A DNA stretch of 56,000 nt from Geobacter argillaceus. GTDB lineage: Bacteria > Desulfobacterota > Desulfuromonadia > Geobacterales > DSM-12255. The notes beneath the pieces are model-generated. The model worked only from the letters and a program-made list of their open reading frames with translations. It was not told where the DNA came from and made no database searches. The DNA is taken from contig NZ_VLLN01000025.1 in assembly GCF_007830735.1 (NCBI RefSeq), positions 1 through 56,000 on the forward strand. The letters run 5' to 3'. The translations under genes and the position numbers were made by a program. Shown piece by piece: positions 47,523-56,000 of the stretch (its first letter is position 1; each line of letters starts with the position of its first letter).

Positions 47523-48350
47523 ATGGGTACAATAATGGAAACGATAAGCCTTTTCGGCTACAAGATCAGCCGGAGCGGTCTTACGGCAGATGTGCTGACC
47601 GCCCTTGGCTGGCTCGGCTCCAGGGACACAGCGCGCTATGTTGCCTGCGCCAATCCGCATTCCCTGGTGGTGGCATCACGTGATTCCCATTTTCGGACAG
47701 CTTTGCAGTCTGCCGATCTCCTGCTTCCGGACGGTATCGGTATTGTTCATTCCACCAAATTGCTGGGAGTTCCTCCCATGACACGGGTGGCGGGGTACGA
47801 CTTTTTTCTTCGGTTCACCGCCGAGGCTGCCCGTCTCAAGGGGGTACGCTACTATTTCCTCGGTGCTACTCCCGCTGCGCTGAGGTTGATTCGACAGCGC
47901 CTCGCCCGCGAGTTCCCCTCAATCATCGTCTGCGGCTCGTATGCACCACCGTTCACGGACACCTTTTCCGCCGAGGAGAACGGGAAGATCGTGGCGGGCA
48001 TCAACCGGGCAGAGCCTGATGTGCTCTGGGTCGGGATGACGGCACCGAAGCAGGAGAAGTGGATCATCGATCATCGCGGCAGTCTGCAGGTGTCGTGCAT
48101 CGGGGCGATAGGAGCGGTGTTCGATTTTTACTCCGGCATAGCCCGACGTTCCCCGGTCTTCTGGCAGCGGCTGGGGCTCGAATGGCTTCACCGTCTCTGC
48201 CGCGAGCCGACACGCCTCTGGCAAAGGAGCTTCATCTCGGCCCCCCTGTTCGTCCTGATGGTGGTGCGGGAGTTTGTCCGGAGCCGACTGCACCCGGAAG
48301 GGACCGGCCATAAACGCAAGCCTCTGCGTATCTCCAAGACGCGGTTGTAG
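47523..48350 (+). CDS. WecG/TagA/CpsF family glycosyltransferase (GT26)
   Basis: This 275-residue protein matches the family along its length: ACANPHSLVVASRDSHFRTA, LLLPDGIGIVHSTKLLG, RYYFLGAT, VLWVGMTAPKQEKWI and IGAIGAVFDFYSGIARRSP. These enzymes transfer N-acetylmannosamine-type or similar sugars to undecaprenyl-linked acceptors at the inner face of the membrane. A C-terminal basic tail favours membrane contact. ATG 47523 or 47535 could be the start; neither has a strong ribosome binding site. Copy e of the shared promoter drives it. Confidence 0.9.
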   Translation: MGTIMETISLFGYKISRSGLTADVLTALGWLGSRDTARYVACANPHSLVVASRDSHFRTALQSADLLLPDGIGIVHSTKLLGVPPMTRVAGYDFFLRFTAEAARLKGVRYYFLGATPAALRLIRQRLAREFPSIIVCGSYAPPFTDTFSAEENGKIVAGINRAEPDVLWVGMTAPKQEKWIIDHRGSLQVSCIGAIGAVFDFYSGIARRSPVFWQRLGLEWLHRLCREPTRLWQRSFISAPLFVLMVVREFVRSRLHPEGTGHKRKPLRISKTRL

Positions 48351-48394
48351 CCGGCGCGCAACATCTCATACACCTTCTCTCCCCAAAAGTTTTG

Positions 48395-48443
48395 CCAACT
48401 TTCATACACCTGCCGAACAGCTGTAACATTCGTCTGCTACTGT
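48395..48443 (+). promoter_or_regulatory. Shared composite promoter element, copy b (UDP-sugar dehydrogenase)
   Basis: CCAACTTT box at 48395, CTGTAACA at 48421-48428, TTCGTC, TGCTACTGT at 48435-48443 followed by GC, 41 bases before the ATG at 48485. This copy is close to the overall consensus. Confidence 0.78.
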
Positions 48444-48484
48444 GCCCTCTGTCGTAACATTCCACTGAATGACAAGGTTTCGTC

Positions 48485-49765
48485 ATGAGTATTGTCGCAG
48501 TCGTTGGCCTCGGGTATGTCGGTCTGCCTCTGGCTGTAGCGTTTGGCAAGAAGCATCAGACCATCGGCTTCGACCTCTCCGCTACCAAGGTCGAAAGCTA
48601 CCGGAAAGGGATCGATCCGACCGGAGAGGTTTCAGCAGCAGAGTTCAACGAGGCATCGTTTCTCACCTTTACCACCGATCCGTCGCTGCTCAGCGGCGCA
48701 GAATATATCGTCGTTGCTGTCCCGACGCCGGTCGATACGGCCCACCAGCCGAACCTGCAGCCGCTCATCGAATCATCCCGCCTGATCGGCAAGCATATGG
48801 ACGAGGGGACGGTGGTCATCTACGAGTCCACGGTCTATCCCGGTGCCACCGAAGAGGTCTGTGTGCCGGTCCTGGAGACGTACTCCGGGCTCACGTGGCC
48901 AAAAGATTTTCACGTGGGGTATTCGCCGGAGCGGATCAATCCCGGGGACCGTGAACATACGGTCACCTCGATCGTCAAGGTGGTGTCCGGAGACGATAGT
49001 GAAACCCTGGTCAAGATCGCCATGCTCTATTCCTCCATCATTACTGCCGGTATCCACTGTGCGCCGAGCATCAAGGTGGCGGAAGCTGCCAAGGTGATCG
49101 AAAACACCCAGCGTGACCTGAACATCGCCCTGATGAACGAACTCTCCATCATCTTCGGTCATCTCGGCATCGACACCCTCGACGTGCTGGAGGCGGCCGG
49201 CACCAAGTGGAACTTCCTGCCGTTCAGGCCCGGCCTGGTGGGTGGGCACTGTATCGGCGTCGATCCCTACTATCTGACCCACAAGGCCGAGAGTATCGGC
49301 TATCACCCCCAGGTAATCCTGGCGGGCCGGCGGATCAACGACGGCATGGGCAAGCACGTGGCCGAACAGACGGTGAAGCTGATGATCCGGGCCGGCCGGC
49401 CGGTCAAGGGTGGGAAGGTCAACCTCCTCGGGCTGACCTTCAAGGAGAACTGTCCCGACCTGCGTAACTCCCGGGTCATCGACATAATTGATGAACTGCG
49501 CAGCTATGGTGTGGAAGTATTCGTGCATGATCCGGTGGCCGAACCGGCCGAGGCAGTCCGGGAGTATGGCCTCACCCTGTGCGACTGGGATGAGCTTCCC
49601 ATCGCTGACGCAATGGTTGTGGCCGTTGCGCACCAGCACTACATGAGGCTTCCCCTGGAGTCATACCTGGGGAAATTCGTCAAGGGGGGGTGCCTCATCG
49701 ATGTGAAGAGCCTCTTTTCCCGTGACGAACTGCAAAACGCCGGGGTCAACGTCTGGCGGTTGTAG
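48485..49765 (+). CDS. Nucleotide-sugar dehydrogenase (TviB/WbpO type)
   Basis: This 426-residue protein of the UDP-glucose/GDP-mannose dehydrogenase family has an N-terminal Rossmann motif (VVGLGYVGLPLAVAFG), the hinge sequence SPERINPGD, catalytic Cys256 in GGHCIGVDPYYL and the C-terminal FKENCPDLRNSRV. The pattern is closest to enzymes that oxidise UDP-N-acetylhexosamine to the uronic acid (WbpO, TviB), giving UDP-GalNAcA or UDP-GlcNAcA as a precursor. It is driven by promoter copy b and is followed by glmS, which feeds UDP-GlcNAc supply. Substrate assignment is by resemblance only. Confidence 0.9.
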   Translation: MSIVAVVGLGYVGLPLAVAFGKKHQTIGFDLSATKVESYRKGIDPTGEVSAAEFNEASFLTFTTDPSLLSGAEYIVVAVPTPVDTAHQPNLQPLIESSRLIGKHMDEGTVVIYESTVYPGATEEVCVPVLETYSGLTWPKDFHVGYSPERINPGDREHTVTSIVKVVSGDDSETLVKIAMLYSSIITAGIHCAPSIKVAEAAKVIENTQRDLNIALMNELSIIFGHLGIDTLDVLEAAGTKWNFLPFRPGLVGGHCIGVDPYYLTHKAESIGYHPQVILAGRRINDGMGKHVAEQTVKLMIRAGRPVKGGKVNLLGLTFKENCPDLRNSRVIDIIDELRSYGVEVFVHDPVAEPAEAVREYGLTLCDWDELPIADAMVVAVAHQHYMRLPLESYLGKFVKGGCLIDVKSLFSRDELQNAGVNVWRL

Positions 49766-49821
49766 TGGGATGCTGAGGGGGCGCTCCGTGCCCAACCCGT
49801 GGGAAAGGACAGATTAAGTTC

Positions 49822-51651
49822 ATGTGTGGCATTGTCGGTTACATAGGCAAAAGGGATGCCCAGCCGTTCATTATTGAGGGGTTGCAGAAGCTTGAATACC
49901 GGGGGTACGACTCGGCCGGGATCTGCACCATTGAGGGTGGCCGGGCCGTGATCCGGCGGAGCGAGGGGAAGCTGGCCAATCTGATCAGGCTGGTGGAGGA
50001 ACTGCCGCTCCCCGGACGGGTCGGTATCGGCCACACCCGCTGGGCCACCCATGGGTGCCCTTCCGAGACCAACGCCCATCCCCACCAGGCCGGACCGGTG
50101 GTGCTGGTGCACAACGGGATCATCGAGAACCATGTGGCACTCAAGGGGATGCTGCGGGAGATCGGCCACACCTTCAGGAGCGAAACCGATACCGAGGTGA
50201 TCGCCCACCTCATCGAACAGCGGATGAAGGACGGGGCATCCTTTGAAACGTCGGTGCGGCGGACGCTGCAGCAGCTGAAAGGAGCGTTTGCGCTCTGCGT
50301 TGTCTGTACCGACGAGCCGGACCTGCTGATCGCGGCAAAGAAGGGCTCGCCACTGGTGGTCGGCATCGGGGCGGACGAGTTCTTCATCGCTTCCGACATC
50401 CCGGCCATCCTTGGCCACACCCGGGAGATGATCTTTCTCGATGATGGGGAGATGGTCAAGTTCGGCCACGGTGAAATGCAATTTTCCACGCTGGCCGCAG
50501 AGGTCGTGGTCAAGCGGCCGCGTCGTATCGACTGGTCCCCGGTCATGGCGGAAAAGGGGGGCTTTCGCCACTTCATGCTCAAGGAGATCTTCGAGCAGCC
50601 GCGGGCAGTACAGGATACGCTGGCCGGCCGGCTGCTGGAGGAGGATGGCGACGTTTACCTGGAAGACCTGGGGCTTACCGACGCCGAGCTGCGCGGGATA
50701 ACGCGGGTCTGTATCGTCGCCTGCGGCACCTCCTGGCATTCCGGGCTGGTCGGAAAATTCTACCTGGAAGAATACTGCCGCATTCCGGTGGAGGTGGACA
50801 TCGCCTCTGAGTTCCGGTACCGGAACCCGGTGATCGGTCCGGACACCCTGCTCATCGCCATCTCCCAATCCGGTGAAACCGCCGACACCCTTGCCGCGCT
50901 CCGGGAAGCGCGCAGCCGGGGAGGGCGGGTCATTGCCATCTGCAATGCGCTCGATTCCTCCATCGCCCGCGAGTCGGACGGGGTCATCTACACCCACGCC
51001 GGTCCCGAGATCGGGGTCGCGTCCACCAAGGCCTTTGTCACCCAGCTGGTTGCCCTCTATCTCCTTACCATCCGTCTGGGCCGGGCCACCGGCTCCATTT
51101 CGCCGGAGGGGGGAAAAGGGATGCTGGCCGCCCTCCTGCACCTGCCGGCAATGATGGAGCAGACCCTGCAACTGGACGCCAACGTAGAGGCGATTGCCCG
51201 TCAGTATCTCCATGCCCGGGATTTCCTCTACCTGGGGCGGGGGATGAGCTACCCCATTGCCCTGGAGGGTGCCCTGAAGCTGAAGGAGATTTCCTACATC
51301 CACGCCGAGGGGTACCCGGCCGGCGAGATGAAGCACGGTCCCATCGCCCTGATCGACGAGGAGATGCCGGTGGTGGTGCTGGCGCCGCGGGACCGTCATT
51401 TCGAGAAGGTGGTCTCCAACCTGGAAGAGGTCAAGGCACGGGGCGGACGGGTGATCATGATCCGTTCGCAAGAGGCCGAAGAGGCGTCAGCAAAGCCTGA
51501 GTCGATGCTGGAGATTCCGGCCGATGCCGGCGATATGACGCCGATACTGCTTTCCATCCCGCTCCAGCTCTTGGCCTACCATGTTTCCGTGCTCAAGGGG
51601 AACGACGTGGACCAGCCGCGGAACCTGGCGAAGAGCGTCACGGTGGAATAG
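49822..51651 (+). CDS. glmS: Glutamine-fructose-6-phosphate aminotransferase
   Basis: This 609-residue protein is the standard length for GlmS. The N-terminal glutaminase has nucleophile Cys2 in MCGIVGYIG, with [10 protein letters not shown] and [11 protein letters not shown]. The two SIS domains carry [27 protein letters not shown] and the C-terminal [15 protein letters not shown]. It makes glucosamine-6-phosphate from fructose-6-phosphate and glutamine, the first step to UDP-GlcNAc. Placed 56 bases after the UDP-sugar dehydrogenase, it may be a pathway-dedicated copy. No glmS ribozyme-like leader is seen. Confidence 0.96.
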   Translation: MCGIVGYIGKRDAQPFIIEGLQKLEYRGYDSAGICTIEGGRAVIRRSEGKLANLIRLVEELPLPGRVGIGHTRWATHGCPSETNAHPHQAGPVVLVHNGIIENHVALKGMLREIGHTFRSETDTEVIAHLIEQRMKDGASFETSVRRTLQQLKGAFALCVVCTDEPDLLIAAKKGSPLVVGIGADEFFIASDIPAILGHTREMIFLDDGEMVKFGHGEMQFSTLAAEVVVKRPRRIDWSPVMAEKGGFRHFMLKEIFEQPRAVQDTLAGRLLEEDGDVYLEDLGLTDAELRGITRVCIVACGTSWHSGLVGKFYLEEYCRIPVEVDIASEFRYRNPVIGPDTLLIAISQSGETADTLAALREARSRGGRVIAICNALDSSIARESDGVIYTHAGPEIGVASTKAFVTQLVALYLLTIRLGRATGSISPEGGKGMLAALLHLPAMMEQTLQLDANVEAIARQYLHARDFLYLGRGMSYPIALEGALKLKEISYIHAEGYPAGEMKHGPIALIDEEMPVVVLAPRDRHFEKVVSNLEEVKARGGRVIMIRSQEAEEASAKPESMLEIPADAGDMTPILLSIPLQLLAYHVSVLKGNDVDQPRNLAKSVTVE

Positions 51652-51664
51652 CCGGCGTACACTG

Positions 51665-52267
51665 GTGAAAAAGACGATTCTCTTTTTTCTGGCCTTGGTC
51701 TGCGTAGTGACCGCTTTTGTCTGGCTGGCCCCGGGATTCCTCTTCACGGACGATCTGCCGCGGAAGGCCGATGCCGTGGTGCTCTTTGTCGGTCCCGGCA
51801 ACGAATCGCGGCTGGATGAAGCGAAGCAGCTTATCAGGGAAGGGTATGCGCGGTACCTGCTCATTCCGTCGTACGGCGAGATATATGCGCTGAACGGCCA
51901 GGGGGCGCTTGAGTTGATATCGGGCACTGTCCCCCGAAAGGATCTGATATTAAAGGTCCGCCTGGCTGCAACGTATAAAAAGTATTACGAGAACACCCAT
52001 ATCGAGGCCCTGGAAGCCAAGCGGATGTTGGATGACCTGGGGCTCAGGTCGGCCTTGTTGGTCAGCTCGGCCTATCACATGCGGCGGATCGGGCTGATCG
52101 CCGGCAAGGTGTTCGACTGGCGGAAATACTCCATCTCCTGCAACCCGGCCCGCTGGCAGGCGTCATTTACCGCAGGAGACTGGCTGAACAGGGACCGCCG
52201 GAAGATCATAGCAAGCGAGTATGTGAAGATTGCATGGTTTCTGGCGTATGGTGTGTTTGGTTTTTAA
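51665..52267 (+). CDS. YdcF/SanA-like DUF218 membrane protein
   Basis: This 200-residue protein has an N-terminal transmembrane helix (TILFFLALVCVVTAFVWLA) then a DUF218 domain (KADAVVLFVG, NESRLDEAKQLIREGYARYL, ALLVSSAYHMRRIG). Related proteins (ElyC, SanA, YdcF) sit in the inner membrane and affect envelope polysaccharide or lipid-carrier use. The start is GTG 51665, 13 bases after the glmS stop, since upstream codons lie within glmS in another frame. It is probably cotranscribed with glmS and gmd. Confidence 0.82.
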   Translation: MKKTILFFLALVCVVTAFVWLAPGFLFTDDLPRKADAVVLFVGPGNESRLDEAKQLIREGYARYLLIPSYGEIYALNGQGALELISGTVPRKDLILKVRLAATYKKYYENTHIEALEAKRMLDDLGLRSALLVSSAYHMRRIGLIAGKVFDWRKYSISCNPARWQASFTAGDWLNRDRRKIIASEYVKIAWFLAYGVFGF

Positions 52268-52303
52268 TCCGCTGTAAGTGATAAAAGACTCAGGAGATAT
52301 TTT

Positions 52304-53348
<1,045 letters not shown>

Positions 53349-53356
<8 letters not shown>

Positions 53357-54293
53357 ACAGGCACGGATCTACGTCGCCGGCCACCGTGGACTGGCCGGCT
53401 CCGCTCTGGTCAGGAAACTGCAGTCCGCGGGTTTCAACAATCTGCTCGTCCGCTCCAGTAACGAGCTCGATCTGAGGAGGCAGGCCGATGTTGAGGCCTT
53501 CTTCAGAGAGAACATGCCGGACTACGTATTTCTCGCGGCCGCAAAGGTCGGTGGCATACACGCGAACAATACCTACCCGGCTGACTTTATCCATGACAAT
53601 GTGACGATCCAGACAAACATAATTCATGCCGCGTATATATCCGGCGTAAAAAAATTATTGTTTCTCGGCAGCTCATGCATATACCCGAAGCATTGTCCTC
53701 AGCCGATGAAAGAGGAATATCTCCTCTCAGGCTGTCTGGAGCCGACGAACGAGCCGTATGCCGTTGCCAAGATAGCGGGCATCAAAATGTGTGAGGCCTA
53801 TAACAGGCAATACGGAACGAACTTTATCTCCGTAATGCCGACCAATCTCTACGGGCCGGGCGATAATTACGACCTTCACAATTCCCATGTCCTCCCCGCA
53901 CTGATACGAAAATTTCATGAAGCCAAGGTAGAGGGGAGTCCCTCTGTCGAAGTATGGGGGACAGGAACTCCCCGACGTGAATTCCTCTACGTTGACGATC
54001 TTGCAGATGCCTGTTTTTTTCTCATGCAGCAGTATGACGATGGGAAAATAGTCAATATCGGGGTCGGAGAGGACCTTTCAATACTGGAACTGGCCTTATT
54101 GATCAAAGAGATTGTCGGGTATGAAGGTGAGCTGAGGTTTGACAGCTCCAAGCCGGACGGAACACCGAAAAAGCTTCTCGATGTGACAAAATTGCTCAAT
54201 ATGGGATGGAAAGCTCAGGTAGGTTTGGCAGACGGCATAAAAAGAGCCTACGACGCGTATTTGGTCTCAATAGATATGGGCGAAGTTCAATGA
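53349..54293 (+). CDS. fcl: GDP-L-fucose synthase
   Basis: This 314-residue protein is a 3,5-epimerase/4-reductase. [15 protein letters not shown] is the nucleotide-binding loop; [19 protein letters not shown] and [20 protein letters not shown] carry the active-site Ser, Cys and Yxxx[14 protein letters not shown] is diagnostic. It turns the Gmd product into GDP-L-fucose, implying fucose or a related 6-deoxyhexose in the polymer. The ATG at 53349 lies inside the gmd 3' end. Its stop overlaps the next start (ATGA). Confidence 0.95.
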
Positions 54294-55066
54294 TACCTGG
54301 TTTCAAGGTTGGTCCATTCATACTGATGTATCATGCAATCGATGACCATCCGGATGATCCGTACTCGGTGACTGTGCACGCTTTCCGGCAACAGGTGGCA
54401 TGGCTCTCCGGAAACGGGTTAGAGGTCGTTTCCCTGTCATTCTTGCTTCGATCGATTCAGGCAGGGAACTATAGGGCCTTGCGAAAAAAGGTCGTGATCA
54501 CCTTCGATGACGGATGCAAAGACTTTGTTGCCAATGCACTGCCGATACTGCAGGAGTACGGGGCACCGGCCACGGTTTTTCTTGTTACGGATATGCTCGG
54601 GGGGAGATCGTCGTGGAACAGGTATGCACCGGACGTACCGCTCATGACCGAGGATGAAGTGCGCTACATCAAGACTCAGGGTATCAGCCTCGGCAGTCAC
54701 ACGGCAACGCACGCTAAACTGACACTCCTGGACCATGCGGACCTACAACGACAGCTCAGGGATTCCCACGACGCTCTTACCCGCCTGGGAGAATCGTTCT
54801 ACGCGTTTTCCTACCCATGGGGCCAATGGTCGGATCAGGTTGTGGACGCCGTGAAGGCCGCCGGTTTTGCATGTGCCCTGGCGGTGGGGGAGTTGACGCG
54901 ATTGACAGCCGCCGATACCTATCGTCTCCCGCGAATAACCATGACACGCGACATGGAGCTGACGCGTTTCCAATCACTCATGACGCGAACCCGCGTTGAG
55001 ATGGAACTGCGCAGGAGATACCGGATTCTGCGCGAGACACGGCTTGGCGCCTCGATAACTTCCTGA
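54290..55066 (+). CDS. Polysaccharide deacetylase (NodB/CE4)
   Basis: This 258-residue protein has the CE4 motifs ILMYHAIDD, the metal and catalytic [10 protein letters not shown], and [15 protein letters not shown] (the HxxxH metal site), followed by [16 protein letters not shown]. It removes N-acetyl groups from polysaccharide or lipid-linked sugar. It has no signal peptide, so it may act in the cytoplasm or be exported by an unknown route. The ATG at 54290 overlaps the fcl stop. Confidence 0.92.
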   Translation: MIPGFKVGPFILMYHAIDDHPDDPYSVTVHAFRQQVAWLSGNGLEVVSLSFLLRSIQAGNYRALRKKVVITFDDGCKDFVANALPILQEYGAPATVFLVTDMLGGRSSWNRYAPDVPLMTEDEVRYIKTQGISLGSHTATHAKLTLLDHADLQRQLRDSHDALTRLGESFYAFSYPWGQWSDQVVDAVKAAGFACALAVGELTRLTAADTYRLPRITMTRDMELTRFQSLMTRTRVEMELRRRYRILRETRLGASITS

Positions 55067-55071
55067 CAGAG

Positions 55072-56000
55072 ATGACTATGCATTTAAATGGTTCAAACGG
55101 CTGCATCCCGAATGAAGAGATCCCTGTGTTTCTCGCCATCTTCAATAGACCGGATAAGACGCGGGCGGTCATTGAAAATTTGCGGCAGATCAAACCGAAA
55201 CGGCTCTTTGTGGCAGCTGACGGTCCCCGTCGCAATGTCCCGCAAGACATCGAGAAGTGCCGGCTGGCCCGGCAGGAAGCAATGGCCGTTGACTGGCCTT
55301 GTGATATCCAGACGAGATTCCTTGACGAGAACATGGGGTGTGACCCGGCTGTATCCTCGGCCATCAACTGGTTTTTCGAAAATGTTGAGTACGGCATCAT
55401 CCTTGAGGACGATTGTCTTGTGCATCCTCACTTCTTCGCGTTCTGCGGCGAGCTCTTCGTACGGTATGCCGATGATGAGCGTATCATGCAGATCTCGTCT
55501 CTTTCCCCGTACGTGGCACGGGAACACCCTTACGATTACCACTTCAGCCGGACCTTCCGATGCAGCGGGGGGTGGGGCACATGGCGTCGAGCCTGGAAAC
55601 ACTATACGGACGACATGACCCGTTATGGCAATGACGAGGCGCTTGGAATACTGAAGGCATCTCATCTGGATTATTCAAAATGTTTATGGCAATACCGGAG
55701 ACTGTTGGAATTCAAGGAGGGATCCTTTATTCATCCATATTGGTCATATTGGGATTTCCAATGGAATCTTGCTTGCGCTGCACAGAATGGGTTGAGCCTC
55801 GTCCCGGAGAAGAATTTGATGAACAATATTGGTCTCGATGAAGAGAGCACCCATACAAAAAACAAGGATCATCCAATTTACGGGAATCTTCAGGTTCAGC
55901 CACTCCGGTTTCCGTTACGGCACCCTCGGTTTGTGTACGCGGATAGCCTGCCGGAGAGGAGTCTGGACAAGAGGATTTACCGCAGCCTTTCATTAAAGAG
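55072..56000 (+). CDS. GT-A nucleotide-diphospho-sugar transferase, HlpA-like (cut by window end)
   Basis: An open frame runs from ATG 55072 past the window edge (309 codons seen). IPVFLAIFNRPDKTRAVIEN opens the GT-A fold, LFVAADGPRRNV follows, and YGIILEDDCLVHPHFF holds the metal-binding acids. The SGGWGTWRRAW segment is typical of the group annotated as HlpA-like or nucleotide-diphospho-sugar transferases. It lies 5 bases after the deacetylase stop, so it is in the same transcript. The C-terminus is missing. Confidence 0.85.
   Translation, partial: MTMHLNGSNGCIPNEEIPVFLAIFNRPDKTRAVIENLRQIKPKRLFVAADGPRRNVPQDIEKCRLARQEAMAVDWPCDIQTRFLDENMGCDPAVSSAINWFFENVEYGIILEDDCLVHPHFFAFCGELFVRYADDERIMQISSLSPYVAREHPYDYHFSRTFRCSGGWGTWRRAWKHYTDDMTRYGNDEALGILKASHLDYSKCLWQYRRLLEFKEGSFIHPYWSYWDFQWNLACAAQNGLSLVPEKNLMNNIGLDEESTHTKNKDHPIYGNLQVQPLRFPLRHPRFVYADSLPERSLDKRIYRSLSLK

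Noticed and set aside
49766-49821. glmS ribozyme or leader riboswitch
   Set aside because: The gap to the preceding gene is only 56 bases and shows no such structure.

Overview
The window looks like the chromosome of a Desulfuromonadia bacterium of the Geobacter type. The inference rests on a nine-haem secreted cytochrome c operon, a probable UGA-decoded mini-selenoprotein, an NtrC-type two-component pair, an exosortase with a PIP-type sorting substrate, an ExbB channel fused to DUF2341/LamG, and GC-rich coding sequence throughout. No rRNA, tRNA or CRISPR array was seen.

Layout. 1-300: 3' end of an IS630-type transposase. 478-5478 (minus strand): an operon running mini-selenoprotein, multihaem cytochrome c, DUF302 protein, histidine kinase, sigma54-type response regulator. 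6159-8207: a Pal-like lipoprotein, a half-size TSUP permease and a ferredoxin-type aldo-keto reductase. 8608-17121: an exosortase-like protease, a two-partner secretion (TPS) outer-membrane transporter, an FKBP-thioredoxin protein, a DUF2292-like protein, a PIP-CTERM protein, a PstS-like secreted protein and an FKBP lipoprotein. 17293-27138: a 3281-residue filamentous-haemagglutinin TPS exoprotein. 27640-28306: a TumE-type toxin-antitoxin pair. 28541-34611: DUF2341-LamG-ExbB, ExbD, TonB, a porin and a periplasmic parvulin. 34464-37104: a segmental duplication in which parvulin tails alternate with PIN-type toxin-antitoxin modules and promoters, plus a hairpin MITE-like insertion. 37125-56000: an exopolysaccharide locus with a GHL10-type glycosidase, an O-antigen-ligase-like protein, a GT2-flippase fusion, several GT4 enzymes, a second TumE-type pair, a WecG/TagA enzyme, a UDP-sugar dehydrogenase, GlmS, a YdcF-like protein, Gmd, Fcl, a polysaccharide deacetylase and a GT-A enzyme cut by the window end.

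How the parts may work together. Nine promoters share a composite motif: CTGTAACA, six bases, then TGNTANNGT, with a CCAANNTT-like box beginning exactly 26 bp upstream of the CTGTAACA. Seven stand before the TpsB operon, the DUF2292-like gene, the FKBP lipoprotein, the giant exoprotein, the ExbB-ExbD-TonB-porin-parvulin operon, wecG and the UDP-sugar dehydrogenase. The other two precede the truncated parvulin tails. This points to one regulon joining polysaccharide synthesis, TPS secretion, periplasmic folding and TonB-type energisation, probably a cell-surface or biofilm-matrix system. The regulator is not identifiable in the window.
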